From assembly GCA_008638375.1 (NCBI GenBank), contig CM018032.1, positions 32,428,751 through 32,492,750 of the forward strand: a DNA stretch of 64,000 nucleotides, read 5' to 3'. Origin of the DNA: Nyssa sinensis (Eukaryota > Streptophyta > Magnoliopsida > Cornales > Nyssaceae). The stretch's first letter is position 1. Every line of letters starts with the position of its first letter. Under the pieces are notes generated by a model that saw only the letters and a list, made by a program, of their open reading frames with translations, ran no database searches and was not told the DNA's origin. Below are positions 37,679 to 50,551 of the stretch, piece by piece. The translations under genes and the position numbers were made by a program.

Positions 37679-40600
37679 AAATAAAATGCATATATGGCAT
37701 ACAAAAGTTGATGTGTCATCACCCTATTGGACCAAAGTCTCAACCAACCACAACACATGCAAACCCTTCCCCCATGATGTGTAAATAGACTGTGTGTGAG
37801 AGTGCTGTTCATTCTCTTAAATCAGACTTGTGTGTGTGTGTGTTGTGTGCTAGAGAGAAAGAAAGGAAATCTAGAGAAAAAAGGGAGTGAAACTAGAGAG
37901 AGAAATAAAAGAAGAAGAAGAAAAATAGAACTGTTGGGCCAAGGAACCCTAAGAAAACCTTACACCTAAAAACGGGAAAACTAGGTTTTCAAGCCATGAC
38001 ATACTGAGCTTAAAAAAAATCACTTGGCTCAAAATAGCATTGAAAATGGAGCACACTGCAATTTAGATCACAAAAAATGGTCATCAGACTAGTGAGCAAT
38101 CATGATTTACAATTAGGAAGAGAGAAATTAAGAGTGTGAATTTGAGCTTGATTTTCTCTATTTTAGGAATAGGAAAATGTTCCCCAAGCTTCCAACAACA
38201 CAATGGAAGAGAAAAGAGCTAAAAAAAAAAAAATAGCGTAAAACTTCACGAAATAGAATAATAAGATGTCATCGAAAAATCGTGGCTCGCTAAAGTAGCC
38301 ACTGTAACACCCTAGTTTGACAACCAAACAGGGATGAAATCCAAATCCAACATTGGATATGGAATCCTCATGAAAAAGGGGTTCGAACCATGTCGGGCCT
38401 GCTGTTGAAAAACGGTGGCCAGGAAATCGCCTTCGCCAGAGAAAGCGATCAGTGCTGGTAGGGCTTTTGTTGACCAAGTCAACTATTGACTTGGGTCGGT
38501 TAACGGGTCAAGTAGGGTTGACCTACCTAAAATAGATCCTAACTATAAGCCAAACGACGTCGTTTTGATTAAGTGACTAATGACGTCATGCTTGCGTCAT
38601 GATGACATACTAAACCGACCGAATCAGTTGGTTCTTGACTAAGTTTGCCTGGTTCAATCATTGGTCCCTCAGACCGTACGACTTAGGTTAAATAAGTTTC
38701 TAAAATTAAGTTTTGGCCCCAAACCTTTCTGTTAATTTCAAATTGGCCTAGAAAAATAATTATAAATTATTTTTAAATCCTTTTAAATTATGAAAATTCC
38801 CTTAGGCAAAAAATAGGCCAAATGAAGGCCAATTAAAATGAAAGAAGAGTTTAACCCAATGTTTTTAGGCATTTCAGACTCAACAGCAGAGTTCAATTTA
38901 TGAAACTAGATCCAAAAAATATGAACGGGCAAACTTGAATAATTACAATTATGTCCTAATGATTAATTAAGAGATCAATTAAACTCCGATGACTATAAAA
39001 ATACCTATCTTAACATTTTGGGGCATTCCGAAGCCAATGCAAGGATACATTTTATGAAACAAAGTCTCAAAAATATAGACACGCGAAATGTAATCATTAC
39101 CAAAATAGCCTTAGTGACACCAAAGCAAGTTAAATGTCAGAGAGGGTCTATTCTGACTTTCTTTGATGTTTCGGATTCAACTGGTGGAGTCCATTTTAAC
39201 AAATAAAGTACTAAAAAATGGGATACATGAAAGTATAAAATTAAAAAAATTCCCTTAGGCTTAATATAAGCTATAGATATGCAAATTAAGCCTGAAAAAG
39301 CCTAAACTGATTATCTTTGTTACATCCCAAAACCCACCCTATGCGGATCAAGGGTATGTGACCAGCCAGTTAGGCACCCATCGTATTTTGTACTTATCAA
39401 AATACCATTAGTAATCCTAACATCAGGCCATTCACTTGTAATTTTCAAGTAAGATGCATTCATTATACAAGAGTTAAGTAGCACAAATTAAATAAGAGAA
39501 TACATGCTAACTTGGCAGAGTAACTAAATATGATCATAGTTGGTTTATACAAAGTTTAATCACAAAAGTTACATCATTGTACGTATAGTTATACAAAATA
39601 TCCAAAAATGAAGTAGGATACAAAAATGAAATGTCTCTATAAAGTCCTTATAAAACTTCCGAGGACCTTAACTCTTTAATCCTTGCCACTAGAACCTTCA
39701 CCAGAAAAATTTTACTTAAATAGAGTGAGTTTTAACAAGCCCAGTGAGTAACATAGGTTCCCTGCCATGGGTTTCAAAACCAGTTTTTTTTTTTTTTTGT
39801 ATATAAAGCACATGGATAATTTTAATCTTTTTTTTTAAAGTAACAATTTCAAATAAAATGCATGATTAAATGCAGTACAAGTAGAACATAACAAATCAGA
39901 ACAAAACAGATCAGATCAGAATAGAATAAGACAGAAATGAGCGAAACAAAATAGAACAGAACAAAAGCCAATATATCAATCAGGCATATCATCAAGTATG
40001 TTTGAGCTTTTCCCAGCTGCCTATAAATGGACACTCGTGGGACCTCTACCCTCTAGGTTTGCTTCTGGCCTACTCATGCCACATCGTTTAATTTCTGTAT
40101 TGGGCCCAAGAGTCAGAACATAATAGAACAGAACAGAATCAAAACAAAATTCGAATAACATATAACAAGACAGAACATAATCATGCTAAGTTTTATGCAG
40201 TATAAAGTGTATGCATTTAAATAGTACAATATATGAAAATGCTATGATAGTCAAAATAACACCAAGTTAGAAGTTTTAAGTTACTCACAGTTTATTGGGA
40301 ATAACTCAATATGTCCACTTGTGGCTTAGATTAACTCTGGGAGTCCTATAATAGTGATTAGATACACATTAGTTATCAAAGAGCGGTGTATTTTACCTAT
40401 ATCACTAGCTTAGGGGTCAAATTTGAGAAAATCAATTCCACCGTTGGATCCAGAACGTTGAAAAATGTTAAGGTAGCATTTTTCGGATCTTAATTTGGAC
40501 TTCATTTGGCTTTTGGCGTCACTAAGGGTAAAACAATAATTTACTTTTTGTGCGTCTTAATTTTTTAGAATCCTGTCTCATAAAATAGACCCCGTCATTG

Positions 40601-40763
40601 GGTCCAGAATGCCCAAAATAGTTAAAATACTCTACTTGTTTAATTTATTTGGGTAACAAGACAATTTTATGTTAATTAAATTAAATTAATTAACTTAATT
40701 AATTTAATCCCTTTACTGTATATTATATATATTTTCAAGTCATATTTTAACCAAGTACCTTAA

Positions 40764-40825
40764 TGGCACAGTGGTTAACTTATTTGGGTTTAAGCTCACA
40801 CATGCACACCAGTTAGGGTTCGAGT
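40764..40825 (+). other. tRNA-like module, antisense to LTR H
   Basis: A-box-like TGGCACAGTGGTTAA at 40764 and B-box-like AGGGTTCGAGTC at 40814, 50 bases apart. The T-stem TAGGG/CTTTG pairs with G-U pairs around a TTCGAGT loop. Confidence 0.6.
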
Positions 40826-41873
40826 CTTTGGAGCCCTGCTCAGCCTTATTTTTTTTCTTCAGAATTTCCCTATACCAAACAATTGACAAGGGTCTAATTC
40901 ATGTATAGGATATCCCCTATTCAGAACGGGGGTATTAGATCAAATTTATTATCTGTGTTGCCAAACATAACTGATTCAATTTTAAAATTAAAACAATCCC
41001 CTAATATGACGTCGTTCTATCAAACCCACATGTGCAACGGGTTAGGTCCCGACTTGAACCTGGATCCAACCTGAAACTGATCCAACCCTATACTTCTTCT
41101 TCTACGGTGACACCTCCGGTGTCTTCTCTAGTATCGGTAATCATCGCCAGTGGGATTTCAGTATATTCTCAATGTGGTTCGAAGCTACTATTCATGAGAA
41201 TTCCACCTATGGTTTCCATTTTATGATTTGAACGCTCTCCATACTCGAAACATGAGTTACAAGTCAGGCTCTAGCGAGTCACAACTTTCTGACGAGGTAC
41301 AATTCCTCTATTTCATGGCTTTCTGCCACTTGTTTTGCTCAAAATTTTCACTATAAGTTCCTGGAAGCCTAAGGAACACTTTCCCGATCCTAAAACCCAA
41401 CAATGCAACCATTTTTACGCTGGTTTAATTTCTCTCTCTAAATCTAAAACTTACTATTTTCCTAGTGATTTCTCAATTATTTTCAGTGATTTAAGGTTCC
41501 ATTTTTCATGCTATTTTGAGCTATGTAAATGGTTTGAATTCTAAATCAAGTTTGCTCAAAAATCCCATTTTTCATAATTTTGGGTCATTTAGTTCCTAGG
41601 GTTTTCAAGCTTCAAAATTTACCATTTTTCTTCTGTTTTGATCCCTTAGTAATTTAAAACACATGCATGCATGATTTAGGCCATAAGTCAGCTTGTAGAT
41701 GAAATTTTTCTAGAGAGAGAAAATCTTACCTCTTTCTCTCTCTTTGGTTTTCTCCTCTCTCTACTGCTTCTCTTTCCTCCTCTCACTTCTGCTTCTTCCC
41801 TTCCTCATGCACGTCCCTCTTTTCAATTAAAATTTGTTGCATGCTTCTCACATAGATTTGTTAAAATCTGGCT

Positions 41874-41875
<2 letters not shown>

Positions 41876-41904
<29 letters not shown>
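41876..41904. repeat. TA microsatellite, left border of the viral fragment
   Basis: About 14 TA dinucleotides. The matching run on the other side of the viral fragment is at 43142-43166. Confidence 0.95.
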
Positions 41905-41908
<4 letters not shown>

Positions 41909-42805
41909 CACATCCAAGGAATGCGGATGCGCATAGATATAAAGCTCAGAAATCAAGCCCCTAAGGACAGGAAACGCACCAAATATGAGTTAGGTAATTT
42001 CTGTGTCCAATACGGCTTACCATACATAGCCTCTTCCAAAAGAAAATCATCCAGCCAATGCCAGGATCATCATCCTAGGTATCACAGAAAACATAGCAGT
42101 CACCACCATGGCCATCGCCATAAACATAGAAAATCTCACCACCAAGGTGAATCCAGCAACGAACAGACCTGTAAGTACTACAAAACCAATCATAGGAAAA
42201 AGGCATCTACCAGTAAAACCAAGGTTCTCATGTAGTTGCCTCTTCTTTCAAGACTTCTCCCAAAGATGATGACACATCTAGGAAGATCATTGAACAAAAC
42301 AACTACACAAACTAGTGCCCAGTAACCATAGGCAAACAGTTAGACAAAATTGAGAACATAGTAGACAAACAGCCGTTTACTCCTTCTCAATCCTCTTCTT
42401 CTACTTCTTCATTAGAAAAACCATTAGTTAAGTTACCAGAAGTTAGGAAATCTTATCCCAAGGATACCAATGCCTTAGAATAGATTAAGAAAATGCTTCA
42501 AGAACTTAAGAATCCAGATCTAGTCAAAGAAGAACCCAGCTCTTCCTCTCATACAATAACTGCAGTAGGAAAAGCCAGTCCTTTTAAAACTTCAGATTCA
42601 TCCACTGATGATGATGAAGCTTGTCCTCTCCCCAATCCAACTTCAGGATATCCAGAACTCCATGACCAACTCCAAGGTCTGTCAGTTAACAAAATCCATC
42701 GTCCCTATTTCAATCCTCCAACCATAGTCATCAACACTAGATACAATCGTCCTACTCCTCCAGATCTCCAAGTTGAGAATCATAACCTAGTATTTAGTTG
42801 GAATA
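41905..42805 (+). pseudogene. endogenous pararetrovirus (Caulimoviridae) relic: coat-protein tail and linker
   Basis: The plus-strand translation has YELGNFCVQYGLPY, a motif near the C-terminus of Caulimoviridae coat proteins. A very basic His/Lys/Ser-rich tail follows, then a damaged CCHC zinc-knuckle position in which the second Cys is missing (CKYYKTNH). From about 42375 a Ser/Thr/Pro-rich linker with acidic stretches follows, interrupted by a stop at about 42480 and by frameshifts. It reads as a petuvirus/Florendovirus-like ancient insertion rather than badna- or tungrovirus. It is truncated at both ends and cannot encode a product. The right end meets an inverted fragment at about 42.80 kb. 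Confidence 0.7.
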
Positions 42806-43140
42806 AGACCTTCTTGAATGTAATTGAGATCTGCACCTGAGTCAATTAAAGCAATTGTCTCAAGTTCAAATTCTTCACAAATAATGATCTTGACTAGACA
42901 TCTCCATTTTTGGAAGTCAATCCTAGTGATTGTTTCTAGGAAGTTGTCATGATCATCATATGGACTATCAGGGGGGATTTCTTTACTTTTACTGGTAGAA
43001 GGGGGAAAATCTGAGAAGATATTGATATCATCTGGATGTGGAGAAAGGAAGATGGGCTTCGACTTTCTGGTCTAAAGAATCATGTTTGATTTCTAAAGAT
43101 TGAATGAGTTGGTTTAACCTAGAAATTTCTTTCTTGGTTT
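42806..43140 (-). pseudogene. endogenous pararetrovirus relic: aspartic-protease region, inverted
   Basis: Read on the minus strand, a short coiled-coil-like stretch (near 43.13-43.05 kb) is followed by an acidic linker and then ETIALIDSGADLNYIQEG, where DSGAD is the active-site motif of the pararetroviral aspartic protease. One frameshift separates the two parts. The reverse transcriptase that should follow is absent: the sequence turns into the plus-strand coat-protein/linker fragment in head-to-head orientation. Such scrambled fragments are typical of integrated pararetroviruses. Confidence 0.72.
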
Positions 43141-43176
<36 letters not shown>

Positions 43177-43580
43177 TCAGACCCTTCTAGAATGGCTCCT
43201 ACCCAAAAAATCTGCTTGTCCTTTTGTATATGTATATATATATATATATATATAGCCACCTGCTCCACCGAACCTCCAACTACTTCCCTTAAAGAAGCTT
43301 CCTGAATTCACCTAAGCCCATATCATGTCTTGTGATTCTAGAATTTCCCAAGTGTACTACCTTATGCTGCCATATATATATTTATATATTGTGTTGCCAT
43401 ATATATATATATATATATCTTACATATACATAATACATAATACTTTATACATATATATATATATATATCTACACGTCTCTTATACGTATATACGTTACAC
43501 ACATATACATAATATTGTATATATATATTTATATATATATATATATTAATTCACATGTATATATATATATATATATATAT
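43141..43580. repeat. TA-rich microsatellite zone, right border of the viral fragment
   Basis: TA runs at 43142-43166, 43229-43252, 43372-43417, 43449-43467, 43518-43545 and 43558-43582, separated by short unique pieces (for example 43170-43225 and 43253-43370) that I could not assign; they may be further viral scraps. Confidence 0.85.
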
Positions 43581-45139
43581 ATAAACGTTTTTTCCTAGCA
43601 TCCATTACCGTATGTGTTTTTCGCTCGTATATTGGTCGAATTAGATACATCGGCAATTTTAGAAAATTTTAATTTTAATTTTTTAATTTTGAAGTTGTGC
43701 CATCTTGGGTCGTCGTAATTCATATATACTGAATTATATAAGTTGAAAATATTGGGGCATTTTATTTATATTAGTTTTTTTCAAATTTTTGGGGTATTAC
43801 AATCTTTGATATTCCGGACCTCATGGTGACATCATTTTGAAAAAAATAAGACCCGATAACAATCTGAAAAATGATGAATATGTCCTTAAGGCTTAATGAA
43901 GTTACCATAAGTATATAGATGAAATTAAAATGTCTATGTAAATGTTTTAAGGACCGTCTGGACTAAATAATGAAGTCCGAATATGTAAATTATGTATGGA
44001 GAAATATGAGACATTAAAAGTATAAATTACCATTATGCTTTTGAAGGGATAAATAAGCTATAAAGGATCAAGAACCCTAAATTGAAAATTTGAGGATCTA
44101 TTAATCAATTTGACTAAGTTTAAACGAACTTAAAATGCTGAATAAAGATGCTTGAGATTAGAATGAATACTAATTCAATATACAATGTATTTTTGATCCA
44201 TAGTTATAGGATCACCAAACGATAGAAAATGGAAGGAAAGCTATGGGATAGCTACTATAGTATCAGTATGGGAATGCAATGCTAAGAACCCAATGTAAGT
44301 AAACCCGAACTCTAATATGTGGATTTCTACTCTACCAATGTGGCCTACTTGTATAGCTGTCAATCTTTGCTTCTTGAAATTGTACATCAGTAATTGCTTC
44401 AAGTCCACAACCCATTGATTATCGTGTTTTCATTATGTAGAATTTGTGATTTGTTGAGATCCTATTTGTTGTGAATATCTATGAGTCCTTTGACTCCTTG
44501 GCTTTACCTTATCGTGTGATCATTGTGATCCTTTTTGTTGTGGACATTTTGCAACCTATGTATACGCATATAACTTGTGGAATCCTTTTGCTGATAATAT
44601 TATTTATGAGTACCTGAGGTTGTGTCTATCACAATGCCCATCTTGACTTTTTGGATGCTGATGACCTACGGGTTGATGTTTGGGAATGATTACCCAACAC
44701 TTTGTCTGATGAGGACATTTTGATATGATGATAAGAGTTCTTGGTGCCATTCAGGGGAACCTAGAAAAGAGTGGTGAACCTAGATGAGTGCTGTGTGAGG
44801 GTAGCCCTATTTGTTAATAGCATCCATTTGATTCAATTTTTATATATTTGATTCGACACCATTTGTTGATTTGACGATGTTACCTTTGGATGTGAAATAT
44901 GCCTTTGAGGCTTATCTTTGTATTCGATTTGAATCCCTTTGATTTGGACAGGCTAAATATTATATGTTGATAAATTTGTGCTTGTTGACTTGCTTAGTCA
45001 TTTTTACCGCATTTGTGAACTCCTTATGAACTGTGTTATTTTGGCTTGATGGCCAATTCCTTTTGAGCTTGAAATCCTACGATTATTCTTTTGTTATACA
45101 CCCTCGTGTAACCTATAGCAGAGTGAAGGATTTACTTAC

Positions 45140-45182
45140 TGAGCTAAATTAGCTCACCCCAGAATTATAATAATTTTTCAAG
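45140..45182 (+). promoter_or_regulatory. hairpin and 3' splice-site-like motif, LTR A
   Basis: TGAGCTAA-A-TTAGCTCA is an 8-bp perfect palindrome, followed by cccc and, after AT-rich sequence, atttttcaag (one base off the TTTTTCAG seen in other LTRs). Confidence 0.5.
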
Positions 45183-45587
45183 TAACATGATATAGAAGGA
45201 AAGGCATGACAATGTCTAATGGAGCTAATGGTCTGCTTGTGGGTAACGTTGATGATGTACAACTCTGAGTCATAATTTGAATATATATCCTATAAGGTTG
45301 ATATTAATGTTAGATATTATGACATAGTGACAATTGAAATGTTATTAGACTTGAATGGTGATTAATGATGACTGAAAATTGTACTTAGAGATAATCTAAT
45401 TGATGATTGTTAAAGTTGATTTAGATATCAGATGAGTTGTATGTGTATAGCTTCCGTGTTTGATAAAATAAAAGAAAAATCTTTACTGTTTCATGCAATT
45501 CATTTGATTTTGTATGGCCTGTCTGAGTGACAGTGTCGGTCACCGACCCTTAATCTACATAGGGTGGGTTTCGAGGTCGTGACGGAG

Positions 45588-45599
45588 TGGTATCAGAGC
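45588..45599 (+). other. primer binding site of element A (tRNA-iMet)
   Basis: TGGTATCAGAGC, a perfect 12-nt match, three bases after the LTR end. Confidence 0.95.
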
Positions 45600-48500
45600 A
45601 AAGGTTATTGCTCTTTGGGAAATATCATACCAGCATTGAACTTGATGACTATTGGATGATTAAGATGATTCAATGAGTGGTGATTTTGAAAGACGATAGT
45701 GTGTTTAGGTGTAAAAGTTAATGATTTTTGGGAAAGACCAGACTATGATGGAATTTGATAATTCTTGGACGATTGAGATGATATAATGAATAATAACGTT
45801 TGGAAGATAGTAGTATGCCTAAGAGCAAAGGTTAATGATTCTTGGGAAGGATAATACCAGTATTGAGGCAGACTGACTCTTAGATAATTGAGTTGTAAAT
45901 TGATCAATGAATTATGGGAAACTATAGTTTGAACAAGGGCAACGATTACTGCTCTTTTGGAAGATATAAAGTGACATAGAGTTGGCGTTAGGATGTGTGC
46001 CCTCATATCCAAGACATTTTATTAGTATTTAATAGATTTGATTTATTATTGAGTTTCAAATTACTATATGTTTGGATGTTGCTCTTTATCATGAGATGAT
46101 TAGTCCTTGAATTGTCATTAGGAGTGGTTCATGTGTATAAATGAGATTTATACATAAGAGATATGAACTGCTTATATAGGCAATTCTAGAATTGTTTGTG
46201 GCTATTGATAAGGTTGGACATCTTTTTTGTAAATATGTAATATAGTTAACCTTTATGTGATAAGGTGGTTTATCTCAACCATCAGAGCAGTGGACTTTAG
46301 GTTATTGTATTGGTGTATTAGGAATACACTGAACTGGATCACTATAAGAAACGCATTATTTGGAACGGTCACTTTTAATAAGTTTCTTATTCACTATTCG
46401 TAGTAAGCTCTTAATCTTGAGAGGATAGTGAACTCAAGTTCTGAATAGTGATGACTTTGAGTTACCAATGAGTGAGGTCTTTTAGATCAATACCTCGGTA
46501 TGTTGAGAAGTCATTATTTAGACTATGGGAACACATATTCTCAAGATGGAATCTACACTCTATATATTAGAGACATGGATATCACCCTTGTGCTAATTCA
46601 ATGGGTTAATCACTGAAATCTGGATCCGGTCTTTTCAGTAAATTGTTTATTGAAATGATGACCAATTGCAAGTGATTAATTATTATTGAATTAGGTTCTT
46701 AAAATAATTAGAGAATTAATTTGACAGTATAATCCTGATTATTAATATCCATGTTGAGGGGCCAATTGCAAAAGTGTAGTGTATATGGGTTTACTCTATT
46801 CTACTAAGTTGGAGTACAATTTCAATTATATAGTGGAGTTAATTGAAATTAATTAGTCAATTAATTTAATTATGAGATAATTAAGATTTAATTGATTAAT
46901 TGGAAGCTAACTTAGTGGGACCTACTAGATCCCTTATCTTGCCCTAATTACGTTATGCCTTATATATATGATATGTAGGGAGTCGTTTATCATAAGTGAA
47001 GTTTTTGTGCTAGACAAAAATAAGTGGTAGCCCACTCTCTTGTGATACTGTTTGCCTAGGGGAAAAGAGGAGAAGACCTAGAGGAGAAAGAGAAGGAATA
47101 TTGCATCAATCTCTTCAAGAAGTCTTCTTCAACGATCAAGATTATCAAGAACAATGTAATTCTAACCTTTCTTTTCAAGATTGAATGATCCATGTAAAGC
47201 AAAAGATCCAAATAGATTTTTGAAATTGCTTCCGTTGTGGTTACGAACCTAACAGTTGGGATTGTGAAATTTTCGAAAGTCAGTGGATTTGACAACAAAG
47301 CTATAGGAGAGATGGCTTGTAGAAGACTTAAAGGATAATGACATGAGAAGTTTGAGACTCCAAACGAATTGATGATATATCATAAATGTGAGGACTCTTG
47401 AGTGAGTCATAGATAGACCTTGATAGGGTAAAGACAAATAGAGCCTTAAGAGACAATTACTGATTGAACAAGACTATCAAAGTTAACATTACGAAATATG
47501 ATGATTTTAAAAGAAGACTAACACATGATTAATGATCATTGGGGAATTCAATGGATCTTGTTGATCTAGGTGATGGTAAGACCTAATTATGGGCGATACT
47601 TTCTCGAGTTGGCAAAATTTATTACAAAAGGTAAGTGATTAATGATTTTGAAGAACTTTTGAGGATTAGTGTGATCTAATGATTGAAGAGACTAAACTTG
47701 TAGTAAAAAGTTAAAAAAAAAAAAGTTATAAGGACAACGACTATGGTAAAGGGGTACGTAATTCTTTAAGGTACCACGAGAATAATTGTGATTATGGGAG
47801 AAGTGAGAATAACTAAAATTGTAATACTAAGGAAGTTATGGACTTCCATGGTTGGAGAACCCTACTTGATTTGATGAACTTTGAATGTCGAATGTAATGA
47901 CAATTTGCCTTGAGCAAATTTTGAGATATGATATGAAGTTAAGAATGGACAAAAATTATGGATTACGATACTTGCAAATGACTGAGTGCTAGTATGCTAT
48001 TGAATCTTTAGTTACAGATGAGACTAATTACCTCACTAGGTGGCTTTGGAGCCACGAAACGTACAAGGTACTCCCTGCACAGTTAAACAAGTTCTCTAAA
48101 AGAACAAATTTGTTAGAAATTAATGACAACTAGGGAAACGTAATATGATGATAAATCAAATATGACAATGGGTATAAGAAACTAGACATTTGAGTAACCT
48201 TTTGTGCAAAAGTAATGGAAACAAAAAAAATAATGACTATCACTAGAAAAAGTCATAGGACTTTGAGATTTGAATTGTTCAAAATTGATGTAGAATGTTC
48301 AAAGTGAACCAAATACAATATCACAGTTAAAAGTACTATAAAAAAGTATATCGTTATGTGAATAATTAGTAACTGGGGTAAAATAATACCTTGAGAATCT
48401 TCAATAAGTCCACCAAGACTTAAAGAAGAAATGAACTGAGTGAATTTACTATACTTCAACCCATAAAGGGATGAGAAATCAAAATCTATGAAAAGCTCAA

Positions 48501-49692
48501 TTGTGAGCAAGAAATAAAAGGTATTCGTACCAACCAATAATTTGGAAGAAATAGAGGAACAAATTTCCTCAACCCTTCTAATCCATGAGAATGAATGCAT
48601 ACGAATTTGAAACAAAGGCAGGTATGCCAACAAGTTAGTCCAAAAACGAGATAAAATATGATTGATTAATCTTCGACTTAAGTGACCCATAGAAATGGGC
48701 ACGTAGATAAGAATCACAGATGAATATTATGAATAAACCAAAAGTTATAATTTCATTAAAACATGTTGTAACACAAAGGGCACATGAGTAAACCATCCTT
48801 ACGTGAACCAAAGGATACCCATGAACACAAAAAAAAGATACGATGCTTGCAATAAAAAAATGAAGTCAAATGGACAAAAGGAGGCTTAAGTGAATAATGT
48901 CGCAAATCATGCAATCGAAACACGTGCAGTGAATCCAGGGGATGATTTGCAACCAAAAGGAAATTGAAAGGAGTGGAATTGTGAGAATCAATTAAGGATT
49001 CTATCCTTAATAAAGAACTGACATACTTAAATAAAGAAATTCAGTACTCTCCAAACAATGAAAGTGGTGTAGTCTAGTTACACCGTTGACTTTCTATGAC
49101 TACTACTAAAACAACCAACATAAAAGAAAAGATCATGGTATTAGATACCTCTACCTGGCATACAATACATCATACAATACCAATAGAAGTTGGAAAACCA
49201 CGGATAGTAATGTGATTATGACTTAGTGCCAAATAAGATCAATACGACAACTAGACGTGGAACTAGTCAAATATATATGAGTAATAATGGTAAATAGTCA
49301 AGATATTAAAGAGATGACTCAGAGTGAGTAATGGAAGCATAAAGGACCCATAACCATAGGTCCCAGGACTAAAGAAATAAGAACTAAAGTACTAATACAA
49401 GAATTTGGAGACTTTGAGTTTAAAGTTTAGAGGTATTAAGAGTAAAAGTTAAAAGTCAAACCCTTGACTTATAAGACCACTATTGAATTAAACAAAGCAG
49501 AGTACGAAAGAATTGTAAATCTTGTTTGAAAGATTTTCTTAATTAAGGACACAATGTCCTATATACTAGTAATAAGCCCAAGGACAAGTTAAGGGAAATC
49601 AGGTTAATGAAAGTAGCATAGAAAGAGAATAGAGTTTCTTAAATATAAATGTCTGAGTTTTGAGGACAAAACTATTTTTAAGAGAGGGAGAA
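45600..49692 (+). mobile_element. non-coding interior of element A
   Basis: Excluding the copia solo LTR the interior is about 2.8 kb. It has no gag or pol domain in any frame but aligns by eye over most of its length with the interior of element B (for example 45880-45980 with 59900-60005, and 49070-49270 with 61490-61690). It ends gagttttgaggacaaaactatttttaagagaggga, a typical gypsy 3' end with polypurine tract (49679-49692). This is the layout of a large retrotransposon derivative (LARD) moved by a related autonomous gypsy element. Open frames on the minus strand (48253-48717 and others) are stop-poor only because of base composition. Confidence 0.75.
45986..47254 (+). mobile_element. Ty1/copia solo LTR inside element A
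   Basis: 1269 bp with ends CGTTAGG and CCTAACA (the first base is T in the sister copy at 50067) and the perfect TSD GTTGG (45981-45985 and 47255-47259). The empty site is seen in element B at about 60003. The assignment to copia comes from 50067-50551, where the same sequence follows a copia pol tail and polypurine tract. Confidence 0.95.
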
Positions 49693-49883
49693 TGTAACAT
49701 CCCGACCCAATTAAGTGAAAAAATTAAGGATAATGATGATTATCATACGATAATTTACTTAATAATCATGGACAATTCTAATTAAGGCTAATGGTCTATA
49801 AATATGGAAGCAAATGTGTAAATGGGAGCAACTAGTTATAAATTAGAGACAACCAATTTTAAGAATGCAAATTAATGTCAAGG
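49693..49883 (+). repeat. 3' LTR stub of element A
   Basis: TGTAACATCCCGACCC and the next ~190 bases match the 5' LTR from 37077. It stops at a junction with copia pol, with 5 shared bases (ggtca, 49883-49887). The rest of the LTR and the right TSD are not found in the window. Confidence 0.88.
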
Positions 49884-50051
49884 GTCAAGTATCACCTCAT
49901 CAAAGAGATCGTTCAGTGCGGAGACATTATTGTCACGAAGGTTGCATCTGCGGACAATCTTTTAGATTTTTTCACTAAGGCTCTACCTTCTAAAGCTTTC
50001 GAGTTTCATGTGGATAGGATGGGTGTCAGATGTTATGAGGAATGGATGTGA
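49884..50051 (+). pseudogene. copia pol C-terminal tail (inverted piece)
   Basis: Plus-strand frame VKYHLIKEIVQCGDIIVTKV, ASADNLLDFFTKALP, ending MGVRCYEEWM and a stop at 50049-50051: the last 55 residues of Ty1/copia RNase H. It begins exactly one codon after the point at which the minus-strand pol piece stops (GKHIE, 50973), so it is read as the same gene turned round. Confidence 0.88.
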
Positions 50052-50066
50052 GTGCAAGTGGGAGTT

Positions 50067-50551
50067 TGTTAGGATGTGTGCCCTCATATCCAAGATATTG
50101 TTTTATTATTTAATAGATTTGATTTATTATTGAGTTTCATATTACCATATGTTTGGATGTTGCTTTATATCATGAGATGATTAGTCATTGAATTGTCATT
50201 AGGAGTGGTTCATGTGTATGAATGAGATTTATACACAGGCGATATGAATTGCTTATATAGGTAATTGTAGAATTGTTTGCGGCTATTGATATGACTGGAC
50301 ATCTTATCTGTAAAACTATAATACAGTTAACGTTTATATGATAAGGTGGTTTATCTCAACCATTAGAATAGTGGACTTTAGGTTATTGTATTGGTGTATT
50401 GGGAATACACTGAACTAGATCACTATAAGAAACGTATCATTTAGAATTGTCACCTTTAATAAGTTTCTTATTCACTATTCGTAGTAAGCTCTTAATCCTG
50501 AGAGGATAGTGAACTTAAGTTCTGAATAGTGATGACTTTGAGTTACCAATG
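50067..50551 (+). repeat. 5' portion of the copia 3' LTR
   Basis: Starts TGTTAGGATGTGTGCCC after the purine-rich aagtgggagttt, and matches 45986-46475 closely. It is cut at caatg by LTR fragment F. Confidence 0.92.

Larger units (their letters stand above)
39318..43801 (-). mobile_element. solo LTR H inside LTR A, carrying a pararetrovirus fragment
   Basis: On the minus strand it begins TGTAATACCCCAAAAAT (43801) and ends GTTTTGGGATGTAACA (39318), with the perfect TSD ATCTT (39313-39317 and 43802-43806). It is a diverged relative of G: it keeps the 'gtgagtaacataggttccctg' block and a short relic of the 'aacaaatcagaac' minisatellite. It has a pyrimidine-rich (GA-rich on minus) leader at 41730-41820 ending in GAGAG|GTAAGATT at 41730/41729, an antisense tRNA-like module and two copies of the repeated module near 40.44-40.62 kb. 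The TA-rich promoter zone hosts the viral fragment. Confidence 0.9.
37077..45584 (+). mobile_element. 5' LTR of element A (with nested LTR H)
   Basis: Begins TGTAACATCCCGGACCC; the first ~200 bases match the 3' LTR stub at 49693-49883. It ends gtttcgaggtcgtgacg, one base off the usual TGACA, three bases before a perfect PBS. Subtracting LTR H leaves about 4.0 kb. Features inside: a TA-rich zone (37640-37680), a GA-rich leader (37845-37930), an antisense tRNA-like module (37543-37612), copies of the repeated module (38.87-39.2 and 43.83-44.1 kb), and the hairpin TGAGCTAA-A-TTAGCTCA at 45140-45156 followed by atttttcaag. Confidence 0.88.

Noticed and set aside
48253..48717. 154-codon minus-strand frame in element A, with counterparts at 60521-61402
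   Set aside because: Antisense to the element, hydrophobic composition typical of AT-rich antisense, and not colinear as protein between A and B.
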